The notes beneath the pieces were generated by a model that was not told the DNA's origin, did not search any database, and saw only the letters and a program-made list of their open reading frames with translations. From Ramazzottius varieornatus (lineage: Eukaryota; Tardigrada; Eutardigrada; Parachela; Ramazzottiidae), in contig BDGG01000009.1 of the NCBI GenBank assembly GCA_001949185.1, positions 1-64,000 on the forward strand: a stretch of 64,000 bases of DNA, given 5' to 3'. This document shows positions 11,257-23,500 of the stretch, in pieces; positions within the stretch are counted from its first letter, which is position 1, and each line of letters begins with the position of its first letter. Made by a program: the position numbers and the translations under genes.

Positions 11257-13405
11257 ATGGATATAGTCAAGTTCACCATAGCCTTCGACCCCCACATATT
11301 CAACTCCACGGAAGTAGACATCATAGCGGTGCAGTTCCCTTTGCTGTACCGAGTAGTGGCCACCGTGGTGCATGGAATCATTCTGCTTGGCGGAATCTGC
11401 GGTAACGTTCTGCTGACAGCCACCATCTTGCGAACCAGGTGCTTGCAAACTCCGACGTATCGCTTTCTGGTAAGTGGGGAAAAGTTGCAGAATTTTGGGT
11501 TTTGTCCTATGCCATGCTTGTACCAGCTTGGAAAACTGGTTTCACTTTCGATAGGTTTCACTAGCGGTGGCCGACTTGGTGGTATTAATCTCCGCGGTCC
11601 CCGAAGCCATGATTTCTCATCACATCGGCAAACGCTGGATTGCCGGCAAAGTGGCTTGTTCAGTCTTTGTCTTCTCCAACTTTCTAGGTATCAACGCTGG
11701 AAGCATGAGGTGCGTCTGATTAGTTTTTCTCTCGACAACCTGAATTCATCAGCGTCGCAAAAACCCTTGGCAGTATACTGTTCCTTACCCCAATCTGGAT
11801 AGTCTAGAGTCAGACAGAAAATTTCCCAAATCGTCACAATACCGCCCGTCTGCATTTTTGTAGTTTTGTTGGCTGAAAGCGTGAGCACTGCGCCATTGAG
11901 CAAAAACAATTACTGTACATTCAAGACATTTGCCGGCGTCCCTAATCGATTTTTTGGGAGATACAGTACATCAAGGCCGCCATTTATCACTTAACCCTTT
12001 ATTGATTTATCTCATTTCGCTCGCTTTAATTGACTTTCGGTTAAATCTTAAGTCTTTATCCGGTCATAGCTCTATTACAGCATTCTCGCCTTCACTGTGG
12101 AAATCTACATTGCGATATGCCGACCGCTGATCTCTCAGCGGTATTTCACCGCTCACCGCACGAACCTCTGGATCTTGGCACTGTGGCTCGTAACCCTGGT
12201 CTACTGCGCTCCGTGGCTGTATTTGACTGATGTGCGACCAGATCCGGACATACCCACCATTCAGCTATGTGACTTCCGCACATCCACCCGCCACTTTACC
12301 CGTTATTACTTCCTGGTAGACTTGGTCCTTTTTTACTTGATCCCTTTGATCGTGGCTATTGTGGTCTACACCAAGATTGGCAGTGTCTTACATCGGGCAG
12401 ATCAGGGAACGCTGATGCGCGCAACGGGGGCGGATGAAGAAAGAGCTGACAAGAGCATCGATGATACCGAGAACTCATCGTCGCTCCGCCGTCAAATCCC
12501 ACAGGACCAGATTGCTGCAGGTGCAGCACTGTCATCATCCAATTCCGTGACACCGTCGACCTGTCAGACCATCTCTCCCGAGATTAACGAAGAGGACAGG
12601 CACCAACAGCGTGACAAGAAGACTTCTCGAGACCGGGCAAAATCCAGAGCCCACGTATGTACCGTATACATGTTACCCAAGTGGCGTCGGACGTGTTGAA
12701 TGTTACTTGCTAGGAGCGTGCAGTGCTTGGACAAACGAATTACAAAGTGGCGCACGCTAGCAGCCGAAACTACCGTGAATGTGCGTTACTTGGAAAAATG
12801 AATTGGTCAAGTGTGCTTTGTGACGTGGCGCACATTTCCATTGTGATTAGCCGCAAGCGTACGCCACTTGGCAAACGACCTCGTCAATTTTGTTTGCCGA
12901 GCTCCCATAATATCGTAGTATCGAGTACGTCAGCTTTACTACTTTTTTCCAGATTCTACGCATGCTGTTCGTGATCGTCCTTCTGTTCATTATAACCTGG
13001 CTACCATATCGTGGCGTGCTGGTTTACAACACCTTCGCATCGGAGCCCTGGCTCCACCTGTGGTTTCTATTCTTTGCAAAGACCCTCATCTACTTCAACT
13101 CTGCGATGAACCCACTACTGTACTCCGCCATGAACCTCCGTTTCCGGAAGAGTCTTCATCGAACAATAACTTGTCGACCACCATTTGATGATCGTTAGTA
13201 CATCGGTTTCACGATTGTATGCTAAAATTCATTTCATTATGTTCCATTTTCAGAAGCGGATATTATAGTTGGAGTTTTTCGAAGCAGCTTGATTTCTCGT
13301 GAAGGCGTAAAATTTATGGCTGCTACGGGCTCGGGAAATGGAGCTGTTGTCGATGTACTTCTGGTGCCGGAACGAAGGGAAAATCCACTCGACGATAGAG
13401 TCTGA
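11257..13405 (+). CDS. Thyrotropin-releasing-hormone-receptor-like GPCR
   Basis: Class A peptide GPCR most like TRH receptors. Exons 11257-11469, 11555-11709, 12081-12654, 12953-13193 and 13254-13405 sum to 1335 bases (444 aa) with in-frame joins. TM1 contains GNVLLTATIL. TM2 begins VSLAVADLVVL (conserved D2.50). TM3 contains LGINAGSMSILAFT. TM6 is FIITWLPYRGVLV (CWxP-like region). TM7 is NSAMNPLLYSAM (NPxxY present). The third loop is long (about 90 residues, Ser-rich). The DRY position at the end of TM3 reads E-I-Y: the Arg found in nearly all class A receptors is Ile (codon ATC). Joining exon 4 to exon 5 needs donor GATC|gttagt. Without it the frame stops at 13196-13198 and lacks the last 50 residues. 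Intron 3 has two adjacent family A MITEs. Confidence 0.88.
12735..12908. repeat. Two adjacent hairpin MITEs, family A
   Basis: Lies in the TRHR-like intron 3. Two consecutive gtggcgcac...tgcg(c/t)(c/t)actt hairpins are followed by the outer end tttgccgagctccc. Confidence 0.8.
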
Positions 13406-14484
13406 GTTTTCAGCGGCAAGCTAAGCCCTTCAATCAAGAATTCAATAAGAATAGCAGAAGCCACAGGCGAAACAAGATCTCTCTCGTTTTTGAAGCAAAA
13501 GCTTAGTATAGATATTCAACGTGGTAATGCTGCCTCTGTTTTCGGAACCTTTTCTAGTCATAGAGGTTTGGAGGAGATCAATTGTATTATTGTTTTGGGG
13601 TCTGGTTCTACCGGGCCTCTTTATGCTTTTGCAAATTGGCTTGCGTTTTTTTGGAGACTGAAACAAACGTAGAATCACCATAAAGCATTCAAGAACCTCA
13701 GCTCGCCACGCCCTTATTTTCGCGTAATCGGTTTGAGTTGTCTACTGTTGTATTCTTGTCGCAAGTTTATCATCCGGCTATACTGTATGTTTTCTACTGC
13801 TCTCGTTCATAACCCTCAATGACGTCATGGAGTTTTAATTTATACCTACCCAGCGGAACGCTGATACAGATTAAAGAAGCTGCTGCGGGAATCAACGAAT
13901 CCCAGCTCGGCTAAAACACCGAGTCGTCCAAGTGCGGACGTTCAGGTGCTCACCGTCATCTTATCCACCAGCAAGACTACCCGCGACCTGTGTTTACGGA
14001 CTTGCGCTTGAGCTGCGAACCACTATTACGCCTTTACGACTGACATTTCAGAAATGATCAGTTGGATGTAAACACGGGGATTTTTCTTGTAGTGGTATCC
14101 GAGCATTTGTATTCCATTCCAGCGGCAGTGAGCGGGTGGGCCGACACAGCCGTACAGTCGTTAATTTTCCGCGTCATCTTATTCACGCATTTCGTCTATT
14201 CTAGACCGTATAGTGTCCTCTCCGGTCGTCCGTAGTTCAACATGGTGATCCAAAACCGTTACCGCGTTAGTCCCATGTGGCTTGGGATTGTAGAGAAGGG
14301 ATATAAACGCAACATGACGCGTAATTTATAAGACCGCTCGAACCGGGTTGTTCAGTTTCACCTTAGGCATTTGGTCGACTTGTCTTCGTTTCTATTAGAT
14401 TTCAATCCAGTTCTAAAGTTTCTTTGTTTTTGGTGAGAGAACACCGGGGGGATGTTAGTAAATGGACTGAGAATAACGAACATT
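13406..14484. other. Intergenic region between two GPCR genes
   Basis: No convincing gene. It probably carries the 3' UTR of the first receptor and the promoter of the second. A short frame near 13442-13681 lacks any motif. Confidence 0.4.
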
Positions 14485-14572
14485 CGTCAGTGGCGCACAT
14501 TCTCATTGTTACTAACAAAAAAATTGCGCCACTTGGAAACGCGATTCTGCTCGAGTTTTTGCCGACTTCCCA
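14485..14572. repeat. Hairpin MITE, family A, just upstream of a start codon
   Basis: Core cagtggcgcacattct / aattgcgccactt and end tttgccgacttccc, about 70 bases before the ATG at 14639. It is likely in the 5' UTR or promoter of the next gene. Confidence 0.75.
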
Positions 14573-14638
14573 CTCAATCAACAGTCTTTCTGAACTTCAC
14601 CGGACAAAACATTGTTTCCCCGTTTGCTCACTTCTCAA

Positions 14639-15963
14639 ATGAGTATCAACGGCTCCGAAGCCGATTTCTTCTTACACAATGTACCTGCTGATTTGTTGGA
14701 AGGATGGTCCATCTTTTCCTGGATGTTGTTGTCAGGTGGAGCCATTTTGAATGGCTTCAACCTGTTTGTCCTACTTCTTCACTGCTGCCGGTTCAGGTTC
14801 AGTCCGACGAGAAATCAGCTGTTGATCCTGTTTATCCACGACCTCCTCCTCTCGGCGTTTTTCTATCCGGCTATCGTTGAGAACCTTGCCCACGGCAACC
14901 ACGGTGTATGGAACAATGTAGAACTCTGCCAGGTCTTCGGTTTCTGCAATATTTTCTGCTCCATTCACACCACCTTTTTGGGGGCACAGATCGCCCTTTT
15001 CCGGGCTTTCATGTCTTCGCAAAACTATAGCAGTAACCACGTCTTGGAACAAAAACAGAGAATGGCCGTCAGAATTATGACCTCGACAACATCCGTGATA
15101 GGCCTGCTGACGGCCAGTATACCTTTCGTGTTCCCCGATGAGATGGAAATAAAGCCACCGTATGGGTTTTGCGGACCGAACACTCACCAATACGGAAAAG
15201 GCATTCAGATTGTCAAGATGGTATTTCACTGTTACAACATTCGCAATTTGGAACGCGCGCAAAATGATATCACCCAGTTCATGTTCCAAGTGGCGCACGT
15301 TCACACGGTTACTGCCTGGTTCCGTGCGCCACTTAGGGAAACGATCTGGATGAATTCATTTGCCCCAGTCTATATTGTGTTCTCAAGAAGTTTCAACCCT
15401 GTACCATTACAGGTTTTGTGGGTGTTTATCCCTTCAACGATCGCGTTGATCAGCTACCTGAAAATCTACCTGGACTTGAACAGACGACGCAACGCTTTTC
15501 AAGACCCAAGTCCCGGTCAGAGCTTACAGGATGAGAGAAGGCTTACGGCGTCTTTTAATGCTTCCTATCAGTGTCTAGGAAGCGAAGGGACCGTTACGCT
15601 GAACCTGTCGACTTCCAACCGTAACTACGACAGGAACTGCAACCGGGCAGGAAACCGCCTGAGGAGACTGTCTAGGAAGATGCTGGCTTTGCTTCTTACA
15701 AAGCTAATAGCGCACATGCCCATGGCGCTCTTCTACATCTTGACTACGAGGGAGAACCGCGACCCCATCCTGAACTTGGTTGTTTTGTCGCTGAATTTCG
15801 CGTCCACGTTATTTCACCCGGTATGTTTGTGAAAGTAAGATACGCCCGTGTAATCTTCCCTGATTATAAACGGTGGTTTTCGCGATTGCAGATTGTGTAT
15901 GGGATGATCAATTCACAGATGAGGGAGCCCTACCGCAATGTTATCGGCATGTTTTGCAGATAA
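14639..15963 (+). CDS. Orphan rhodopsin-like GPCR
   Basis: Seven-transmembrane receptor of class A type; the ligand is not recognisable. Exons 14639-15220, 15413-15820 and 15892-15963 sum to 1062 bases (353 aa), all joins in frame. TM1 is WMLLSGGAILNGFNLFVLLL. TM2 starts LLILFIHDLLLSAFF (the D is consistent with D2.50). TM3 ends GAQIALFRAFM, so the DRY site reads F-R-A, keeping the arginine. TM7 contains LFHPIVYGMI, an HPxxY variant of NPxxY. The third loop is long and Asn/Ser-rich. The N-terminus is short, with one N-glycosylation sequon (NGS). Intron 1 contains a family A MITE. The receptor differs strongly from its TRHR-like neighbour and is not a recent tandem copy. Confidence 0.8.
15286..15365. 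repeat. Hairpin MITE, family A
   Basis: Lies in intron 1 of the orphan GPCR. Core caagtggcgcacgttc / ccgtgcgccactta, end catttgcccca. Confidence 0.75.
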
Positions 15964-16068
15964 TAACCAACATCTGAAGCAGTTAACGTAGGGAAATTGA
16001 AACAAGAATCAGCACTAGGAAAGGAAATGAGCTACGAAAGAGCGGTACAAAGAAACAGGCCACGCACC

Positions 16069-19000
16069 TCAAGTTTGTTTGCCCAATGCAGTAATCTGAT
16101 TCAGGAAAGTCGCTGCGTTCATCAGCTCCGTACATCCGTACGTTATCCTTTTCGTACCCCCTTGAGATTTATTCTACAAACATAAACCTGGTTTCACGCC
16201 GGCAGGGAGGAGAGGTTAAGATAAGCTGACGGTAAAAGACCTGACCTTGTAATCGAGTAGATTATGATACTCGACAAAGCACCCTCCGCCCACTACAAAG
16301 ACAATGGCTTCGGCGTACGTCTGACGGTTCTTCGCTAACGTCGCCCTACGAAAAAAACCGCACTCAAGTTCATTTTCTTCTTGAGCAGAAAGATAAGGGC
16401 TGTCTAAACTTTATCGTGGTACTTTCGAAGGAGACTTACGGGTCGGGTGCTCGAATAGCCTTGGGATCGAAATACCGATAGTCTTCCACTTCCGACAAAG
16501 ACTTTCTCTCCATCAGTCCATCCACTATCCTCGTTACGGGCAAATCCTTCACAAGAAAGCACATATGCTCCCTTCATAGCAACCTTCAATCTTGGCGCAA
16601 CTCAGTTTCCAGACTTTGGAGCTGGGCAAACAGAACGCAAAGATCGTTTCTATCTCAAGCGGCGCATGTTTTCGTTGTTGTCGGCTGGAATGGTGCGCCA
16701 CTCATGATAACGGTCTTGTAAGTTTAGTTTGCCCAGATTCAATCTATTTCTGATGCCGAGAAACATTACCAGTTTATTTCGGTTTTTGAGAAGATTGTCA
16801 GGTGCAAAGAAACTTACGTTCTTCTTGACGACAAAGTTTTTGACGCCCTCCATGACGAACTGTGAACCTTGGTTCATCAGCTTGGAAAACATCCTGTAAC
16901 AATACGTTATAGATACTTCCTTCGATGCTGATATTGACAAGTGTGAAAACAGAGTGACTTACTGGACAGCAACAGGTCCCGCCGTGGCAGCAGCAGCGCC
17001 ATACTGCGGCTGTTGGGCGGGAGTCACGCGACTGAAGGTCTTCCACCGGCGAATGTACTGGAATGGGCTCATATCACAGCCGACCTTTTCCAACAGTTCC
17101 GTGTACTGCTTCAGCTGGGCATCGGTCATCACCGGGCCGCAGATATAGCTGATCAGGAATAACCGCATCTTATCCTCTGGATTTCCGGCTAAACAACAAA
17201 AGTTTAACAAATGTCAACAATCTAGACAAAAGTAGCTTCCAGCAAGCGGAAACCGTAAACTCCAAAGAGTAAACTTCTTTCCAGAAAAGGCTTGAAGAGA
17301 ACAAGTGTGTTTCTAGACGCGGAAAAGCCTACCAAGGGGATCGGACAGTAGTTCAAGAAATGACTCGTCCTGCAAAACCACTGGAAGTGTAACTGACACA
17401 GTGTATGGCAAAGAAAACTAAGAAAGGATTTCCCTACGGTTGTTCTTCGGGCCATCAGCTTCTCTTCCATCTCGTAGAAGATGTCCAGCCGCCGAGCTTT
17501 GATCCGCTCAAGCAGGGAAGTGGCCAGGTTGGTGTGGAGATCAATGTTCTTTTTCCTTTCCAGTAACTCCGGCAAGGACCTGGAAAGCAACGAGAAGATT
17601 AAGCAATCGGCAGCATGTTTCTCGTCATTCCGAATTTCAGACTACCATGATTTGTAAAACTTCTAACAAGTCAAGCTTTGCTTACGTCATCGCGGAAGTC
17701 AGCTTTGCAGTGTTATCCGATAACAGATAGACTGTCTCGTCCGTTTCCGCGTCCAGCCCCTATAAAACAGAGATAATGAAAACCAGCACCAAACCGGAAA
17801 GATTTTTCGACGGAAAAATGTTTATTAAACTTTGCAAAAATCAATTTATTCAAAAAAATACCATTTCGTGTTTGAGTCTTTTAACGTCCTCTTCCGAACT
17901 TTTATAATTCTCTAACTCTCCTTGGACAGCTTCTGCAACGGTTGGAAATGGACTGCAAAAACGAAAAGACCGTTTGACAAGACAGACAAAAAACCATGAT
18001 TTTGTGGGGCAGAAACTTTGTAACTTCGACAACGACAACATTCCCAGTGATTCACCTGGCTTTCTGTGTACTCCAGAACTTATCCCTGCTTCCTAAATCG
18101 AACGACTTTATCTTGGCTTTGGTCTTCGCAACATGTTCAATGTCTCTGGGACCATCGATGACGGTTACACAGTTCAGCTGGTAGTCGAGGACGTCGTGGA
18201 CTAGAGCTTGGTATGTCCATGGATGATGTAAAGGCGTGGCAACGTCGATGTTCCGATCGAGAACGATCAGTAACGGTCTCTGGAAACTAACCAAGGGAAA
18301 CTCATGAAGAGCTCTTCACTCAATACTCCATGTGAGAATGCTACACATAAATGGGACATCGGCAATTAAGATCCCCAAGATTGTTTTCCAAGCGGCGCAT
18401 GCGTTCTTTGTTATTAGCTGAGAGTGTGCGCCACTTGAGGTAGCAATCTGGATGAATTCACTTGCCGAAGTTCCACACCACAGCTAGCCCGACAGCTACG
18501 TACTGTACCTGAACTGAGATTGATGAGGGGAATCTGAGCTAAAAAGGTTATTTCGAGGGTCACGCAGATTTTCCCTAATCCGCTTATCTAAACGCTACGA
18601 ATAAGACCAACTGACTATATCTCTACGAAATAGCAAAAGGTTCGTTGTCTGCGACTTACTTCGGCGACCATTTCTGCCGCGTTATTTCTAGGTGCGCGAA
18701 TAATGGGAATAACGCCTGTAAAAACACCAAATATGATACAGAATTAGAGAGATTAATTCTGATCTGTCAAAGTTGCTGATCGACAATAGAAATTGGCTTT
18801 GAACGCACTTGAGGTGACGAAAACGGAGAAGAGTCCGTCGACAATGCCGTCGATCATCAGGTCCATTTCCGTGTCCTTCACGGCACTACTGTTCAGAGCT
18901 GAAAGAGGAGAACGTCACGCTCTGCACAGTATGATGCTGTTTTGCCAGATTAAAAGTTGGTGTCAGAACTGAATACCGAAATACGAGAGCTCGTTTGCCT

Positions 19001-19964
19001 TCTTCTTCAGGACGAACAGGTCTTCGTCTAGGCTGATGAAGTTCCCGTACTGATCATAAACCTAGAAGGATAAACCAGCCTTCACTAGTTTTTTCCCCAA
19101 AAATGGAACTTCTACGCTCTCAACATCAACTATTCAGAGCTTCTGGTTCACGGGAGATTCTCTAATCTGTCTTACTTTTGCGATCTGCTGAGTACTGTTG
19201 CTCTCCACCGCCGCACTGGCTACCATCTCCAGCAGTTCGCGAGGTATCGGCGAAATGAAGTTGAGGTAGTACGTATCGTACATCTGGTTTCGAATGTCCT
19301 GCAAATGGAATACGAAGACGGTGAAGAACTAGGGACGCACCATCACTGCCGGTTCAACAAAAAGCAAAGCTTGCTATTCAGGCCGTGTCCTACAACCCTA
19401 TACACAGACTAACCCCCTTGTGCGGACTGTGCCCCACATCCTTCCCCAATTTTAGCAGTTCACAGCGACGACGAGTACATACCTCGCAGATTCTTCGGAT
19501 ATTCTCCATGATGGGCATAACAAAATACACGGACGACACGTCTGGAATGGAATCTCTTTCGGACAGTAGGTTCCTGCAAAGGAAAGACTGGACACTATTG
19601 GAAGGAGACACGACTGCGAGAACTGAAGATGAACGTACAAGTGAAGGGTTACACCGAGTTCTTTCAGTTCGCGCACAGATAACAACGGCGAAATAATGTC
19701 CTTTCCGGCGTCATCATATACCAAAATCTGCACAAGAGTTCATCAGACGTCCTTTCCGGCTCAAAAACGGAAAAAGGAAGGAACGTACCTTCCAGTTTGG
19801 TTCAGCAATCGAAGAGGGTATATTTCCAGCTTTTCCTTGTGGATTGGTCAGCGTCAGCATGCGCTTCAACGCGCCTGCAAAGGTCTCTGCTCAAAGTACA
19901 CAGTTTACCGCTGTTCAGAAGCTCTGTCCTTACCTGTCTGCTTGTCCAATATGCTAGTTCCCAT
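16069..19964 (-). CDS. SCFD1: Sec1 family domain-containing protein 1 (Sly1)
   Basis: Sec1/Munc18-family protein that binds syntaxin 5-type SNAREs in ER-Golgi transport. Nineteen minus-strand exons: 19934-19964, 19789-19874, 19653-19727, 19493-19573, 19176-19298, 18977-19061, 18809-18898, 18660-18715, 18509-18587, 18056-18279, 17862-17952, 17696-17759, 17438-17579, 17333-17369, 16963-17188, 16818-16893, 16440-16546, 16246-16345 and 16069-16173. They sum to 1878 bases (625 aa; human about 640). Landmarks in order are ALKRMLTL, DIISPLLSVRELKELGV, SVYFVMP, YYLNFISPI, VIPIIRAPRNNAAEMVAE, RPLLIVLDRNIDVATPLHH, WTYQALVHDVLDY, LLSDNTAKLTSAM, SLPELLERKKNIDLHTN, PEDKMRLFLISY, QGSQFVMEGVKN, DYRYFDPKA, EAIVFVVGGG and ITYGCTELMNA. 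All are highly conserved Sly1 blocks. Two introns contain family A MITEs. Confidence 0.96.
16618..16740. repeat. Hairpin MITE, family A
   Basis: Lies in an SCFD1 intron (16547-16817). Outer ends gctgggcaaacag / tagtttgcccaga are inverted. Core caagcggcgcatgtt / ggtgcgccactc. Confidence 0.8.
18388..18475. repeat. Hairpin MITE, family A
   Basis: Lies in the SCFD1 intron between exons 18509-18587 and 18056-18279. Core caagcggcgcatgcg / tgtgcgccacttg, end cacttgccgaagttcc. Confidence 0.75.
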
Positions 19965-20518
19965 TGTGAATCACGAAGAACACGAGGAGGAAGATTCCAG
20001 AAGATCGAAGAGATCTGTCCGAACTGTTCAGAACATCCGTGACGTTTCATATTCAATCAACAATCAAACCTAAATTCATTGAGATACGCACCTGCATCCG
20101 GTGTGCGCATCTGCCCCGTCGGAAACGACTGGTGCAAAGCCCATGCACTGCGCTTTCAGTGCGGACGGATCCTTCGATTGGTTGTACTGTGGGTGAGGTC
20201 ATTTTAGTCTCTGCCCATCCGGTGCAGACTCGGTCTGCGGTTGTTGCTTTGTGTTTTACTGTTAATAATCCCACAGAATGGACCAGATCAGCTCGACGAG
20301 ATAAGGCAAGAGTTCTTGCTGTTCCGACTTCCGGCTCGCTCCAGCGGAGCAGCACGCTTTCTTGGACAAGGGGCATAAGCCTGTTTTGTTGCTGTTCGTT
20401 TCTCTTGCTTTTGTCTTTGCTTGTTTGCAGGTGCTTGTTCCAGCCGGCAGCCACATTTTCCTCCCCTTGACTTCCGACTCGGCTCCTGCTTCACGTTCAA
20501 CCCGCTGGCTCGTCAGTC
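19965..20518. promoter_or_regulatory. Divergent intergenic region of SCFD1 and the zinc-finger gene
   Basis: 554 bases between divergent start codons. Overlapping short frames on both strands (20039-20612) have no motif. The region likely carries both promoters and any 5' UTR introns. Confidence 0.35.
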
Positions 20519-23500
20519 ATGGAACTCCAACCCGTGGAAGACGACATTCTCCTTGATGACGTTGACGAAGGCCTTCGCCGCAGAGCGTTGGAGGTGGATC
20601 TGGACCTGTTAGGAGCAAGTCCTCGCTCTTTCTCGGAACTGGACGCGCTTCCGTCAACTTTATCCGCGACAGTCACGGGAGTGCACGTTTCAGACGTGTC
20701 GTCTCCTTCGACAAGTACTGCGTTGAATTTTGTTGATGGTAAGTGCAGTCTAACCCACGCTACGACGACACTCTTCACGTGAAAACTTTTCGAGAAAACG
20801 GTCGAAACTTAGAGCTGACAGGTGGTAGGCTGCGCCAGATCAACTGGGCCTTGTGATGTCACGAAAGCTGTTTGTTTTGTGTTGGTTTGATTTGTTGATT
20901 GAATATCGCGCTTGTCCGGGTTTCATGACACTTTCATCAACTTCCGTCAAGTTATTTTCTTCCACAGAATCTGGTTCGGACCTGGCCGGATATGTTCCTG
21001 CACCTCGTATAGAACAACCTCTACCTCATTCTCGTAGAAAGAGTAAGCCAAACCGAACACACCTCTAGAAAGTGTCGAAATTTGCAGCGATTCTGTTCAT
21101 GATGTCATGAATCGTTTTCTTTATCGTTTCAGACGCTACGCTTCCCGAACCTTCTACTTCCGGGAATAAGCTCCCGAAGATCACAATAATCAATCGGCTC
21201 ATCAAGCGACCATTCGGACCACGCGGACTGGATCAGAGCAAGTGTACGTAGAGGGAATTTCGAGGAAGATTGTACTGCGTGACGGAAATGTGGGATTGCT
21301 GAAGTTTGCTTAATTGTTCTTCCTCTCTTCACAGGCGATTTTTCTGTGACCAACAGAGAGGACCGCGCATACTCTCCCGGGATTTGCTCGTTGGAAGTCC
21401 AAGAACAAGAAGCCACAATGAATGAGTCTGAGAAGGGAACTGTCGAAGAAGAACAAGGTGAACTTTCAAACTAAATCCAGACAACAGAACTACTTTCGAA
21501 AATCACATTCGACGGTGGTGTTTTTTGCAGTGGTTGAACGGACACATATGGATCCCTTCTATGACATGTGCGGTCTGACGGATATGCCGTTGGTTGAGCG
21601 TCGGTCCAGCGCGGTGGACCTGCACTTGCGAGTGGCCATGGTAGATAAACCCCAGGTCCTGATGGAGCGAGTGCATTTGAGTACCGTCAAGTACTTCGAA
21701 GACCTTCGACAGGAGCGACTGCAGAAGAAGAAGCATGTGTTGGCAGACTTGGAGCTGTCTTTAGAAAATGACGAAGAGTTAGAAGAAGTCTTCCCGATCG
21801 ACAACAACAGTGGCATTGGTAAGAAAATTGTCCTCTAATAAAGGGAGACTTCGGCAAACAAACTCGAAAAGACCGGTTTATCCAAGTCGCCAAATAAAGC
21901 CGCCAAATAAAGCCGCCAAATAACACTTGCAGAGTGCGCCACTTGGTAAAGCAAACTCGACAACCTGGTTTTTCTGTGTGGCGTACGCTGCTAGTTGAAA
22001 ACACTGTAAAAATGCGCCACTTGGAAAAACATTCTATTCGAGTTTGTTCGGCAACTCCCAGATCCTCATAAGATCATGCCTACTGGAACTAGGTTGGTGA
22101 TCGGAAATGAGGCGAAGCTGAATTTTTGTAGTTGGAAGTGGGAAGAAGGTTGTGCCAAAGGGGAGAGTGGAATGTTCGGTGACGTCGGCCAGTACTTCAT
22201 TGGCTTCTTCGACGTCCAGCTGGACAAGTCCTTGTGGCTCGAAGAAGGCTGCGGATAGGTCGGAAGATGCTGGGGGGAAGGTGAAGTTTCGTTTCGGTCC
22301 GCTACTTCTCAGTTGTGTCGACGCAAGAAAAGGGCATAAGAAGATGCATGGGCAGAGGGACAAGAAGTTCCGCTGCGCCCATTGTTGCCTGTCTGCCGAC
22401 GCAAAGTATGTCGTCTCCAAACACGAGAAGATCCACATCGGAGAGCAACCGATGGACAGGACGAACGAACCTATCTCAGAGGGTACAGTACGGTAGACAT
22501 ATTCTAAATAAAGTTTTGGTAAGCAAGCTCTACAAGATCCAAGTGGCGCTCATTTGCAGGACTTTCGTTGAAACCGTGCGCCACTTGGGCAAACTTTGCA
22601 AGATGGGTTTCTCAAGTGGCGCACGTGTTCAGTGCGATTGTCTGATAGCGTGCGGGACGTCGCAAAACGAACTCGTCGAGTGTGTTTGCCGAGTTTCCAT
22701 ACAGTCTGTAGGACGTTTATGAACCCTGATCTTTCGTCGTTGATTGTAGCGGATGGTTATGAAAGTAGTGATGAGGAAGTTGAGCTGGTTGAGAAGAAGC
22801 AGTGCCGTTATTGTCCGCAACGCGTCACGCCAGCCAACCTTGCATGGCACGAGAAACAGCACTCACGACAAGACGCCACCTTCCATTGCGAGTACTGCAC
22901 CTTTGCTCACAACGCTTGGCTCGTTGTCGTTCAGCACCAGAAAGTTCACCCAGCGGACGCGGAGAAACTACCAAGTAAGCGCATCTCACTTGGTTCTGCG
23001 AGTGGGCAGACGAAACAAAGTCGTCATGTCAAGTGGCGTACGTTGTCGTTGTTACTGCTTCGAATCGTGCGCCACTTGAAACGACGAACTTGCAAGTTTG
23101 GTTTGCCGGCCTCTCAATTTTCCTGTACGTATTGCGTAAGATGGCTGGTTTCCCAGCTGAAGCTAAAGAAAGTGCGGATCAGAGCGATTCGGAAGATGAG
23201 GCGGATCGTCCTTTAAGTGGAACCAAATGCGCTCACTGCCCGCAGATGTGCACTAAGGGCAATCTCACGAAGCACGAGAAGATGCACACGCTGGGCGGGG
23301 CGGAATACCAGTGTGAGCATTGTTCTTACTCTTCTAACCACGTGTCATCGTTGAGAAGACACGAGGTGGTTCATGGTTTACATCAAGTCAAGACGGCGTC
23401 CAGTAACATCAAGTCCACACCGAAGCAAAGCCAAAGTAAGTTGAAAACAAAAATTGGGAAATTGGCTTAATAAAGATCTTGTTCCCAAGTGGCGCACACT

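Noticed and set aside
14771..15304. 177-codon minus-strand frame
   Set aside because: Antisense to the first exon of the orphan GPCR.
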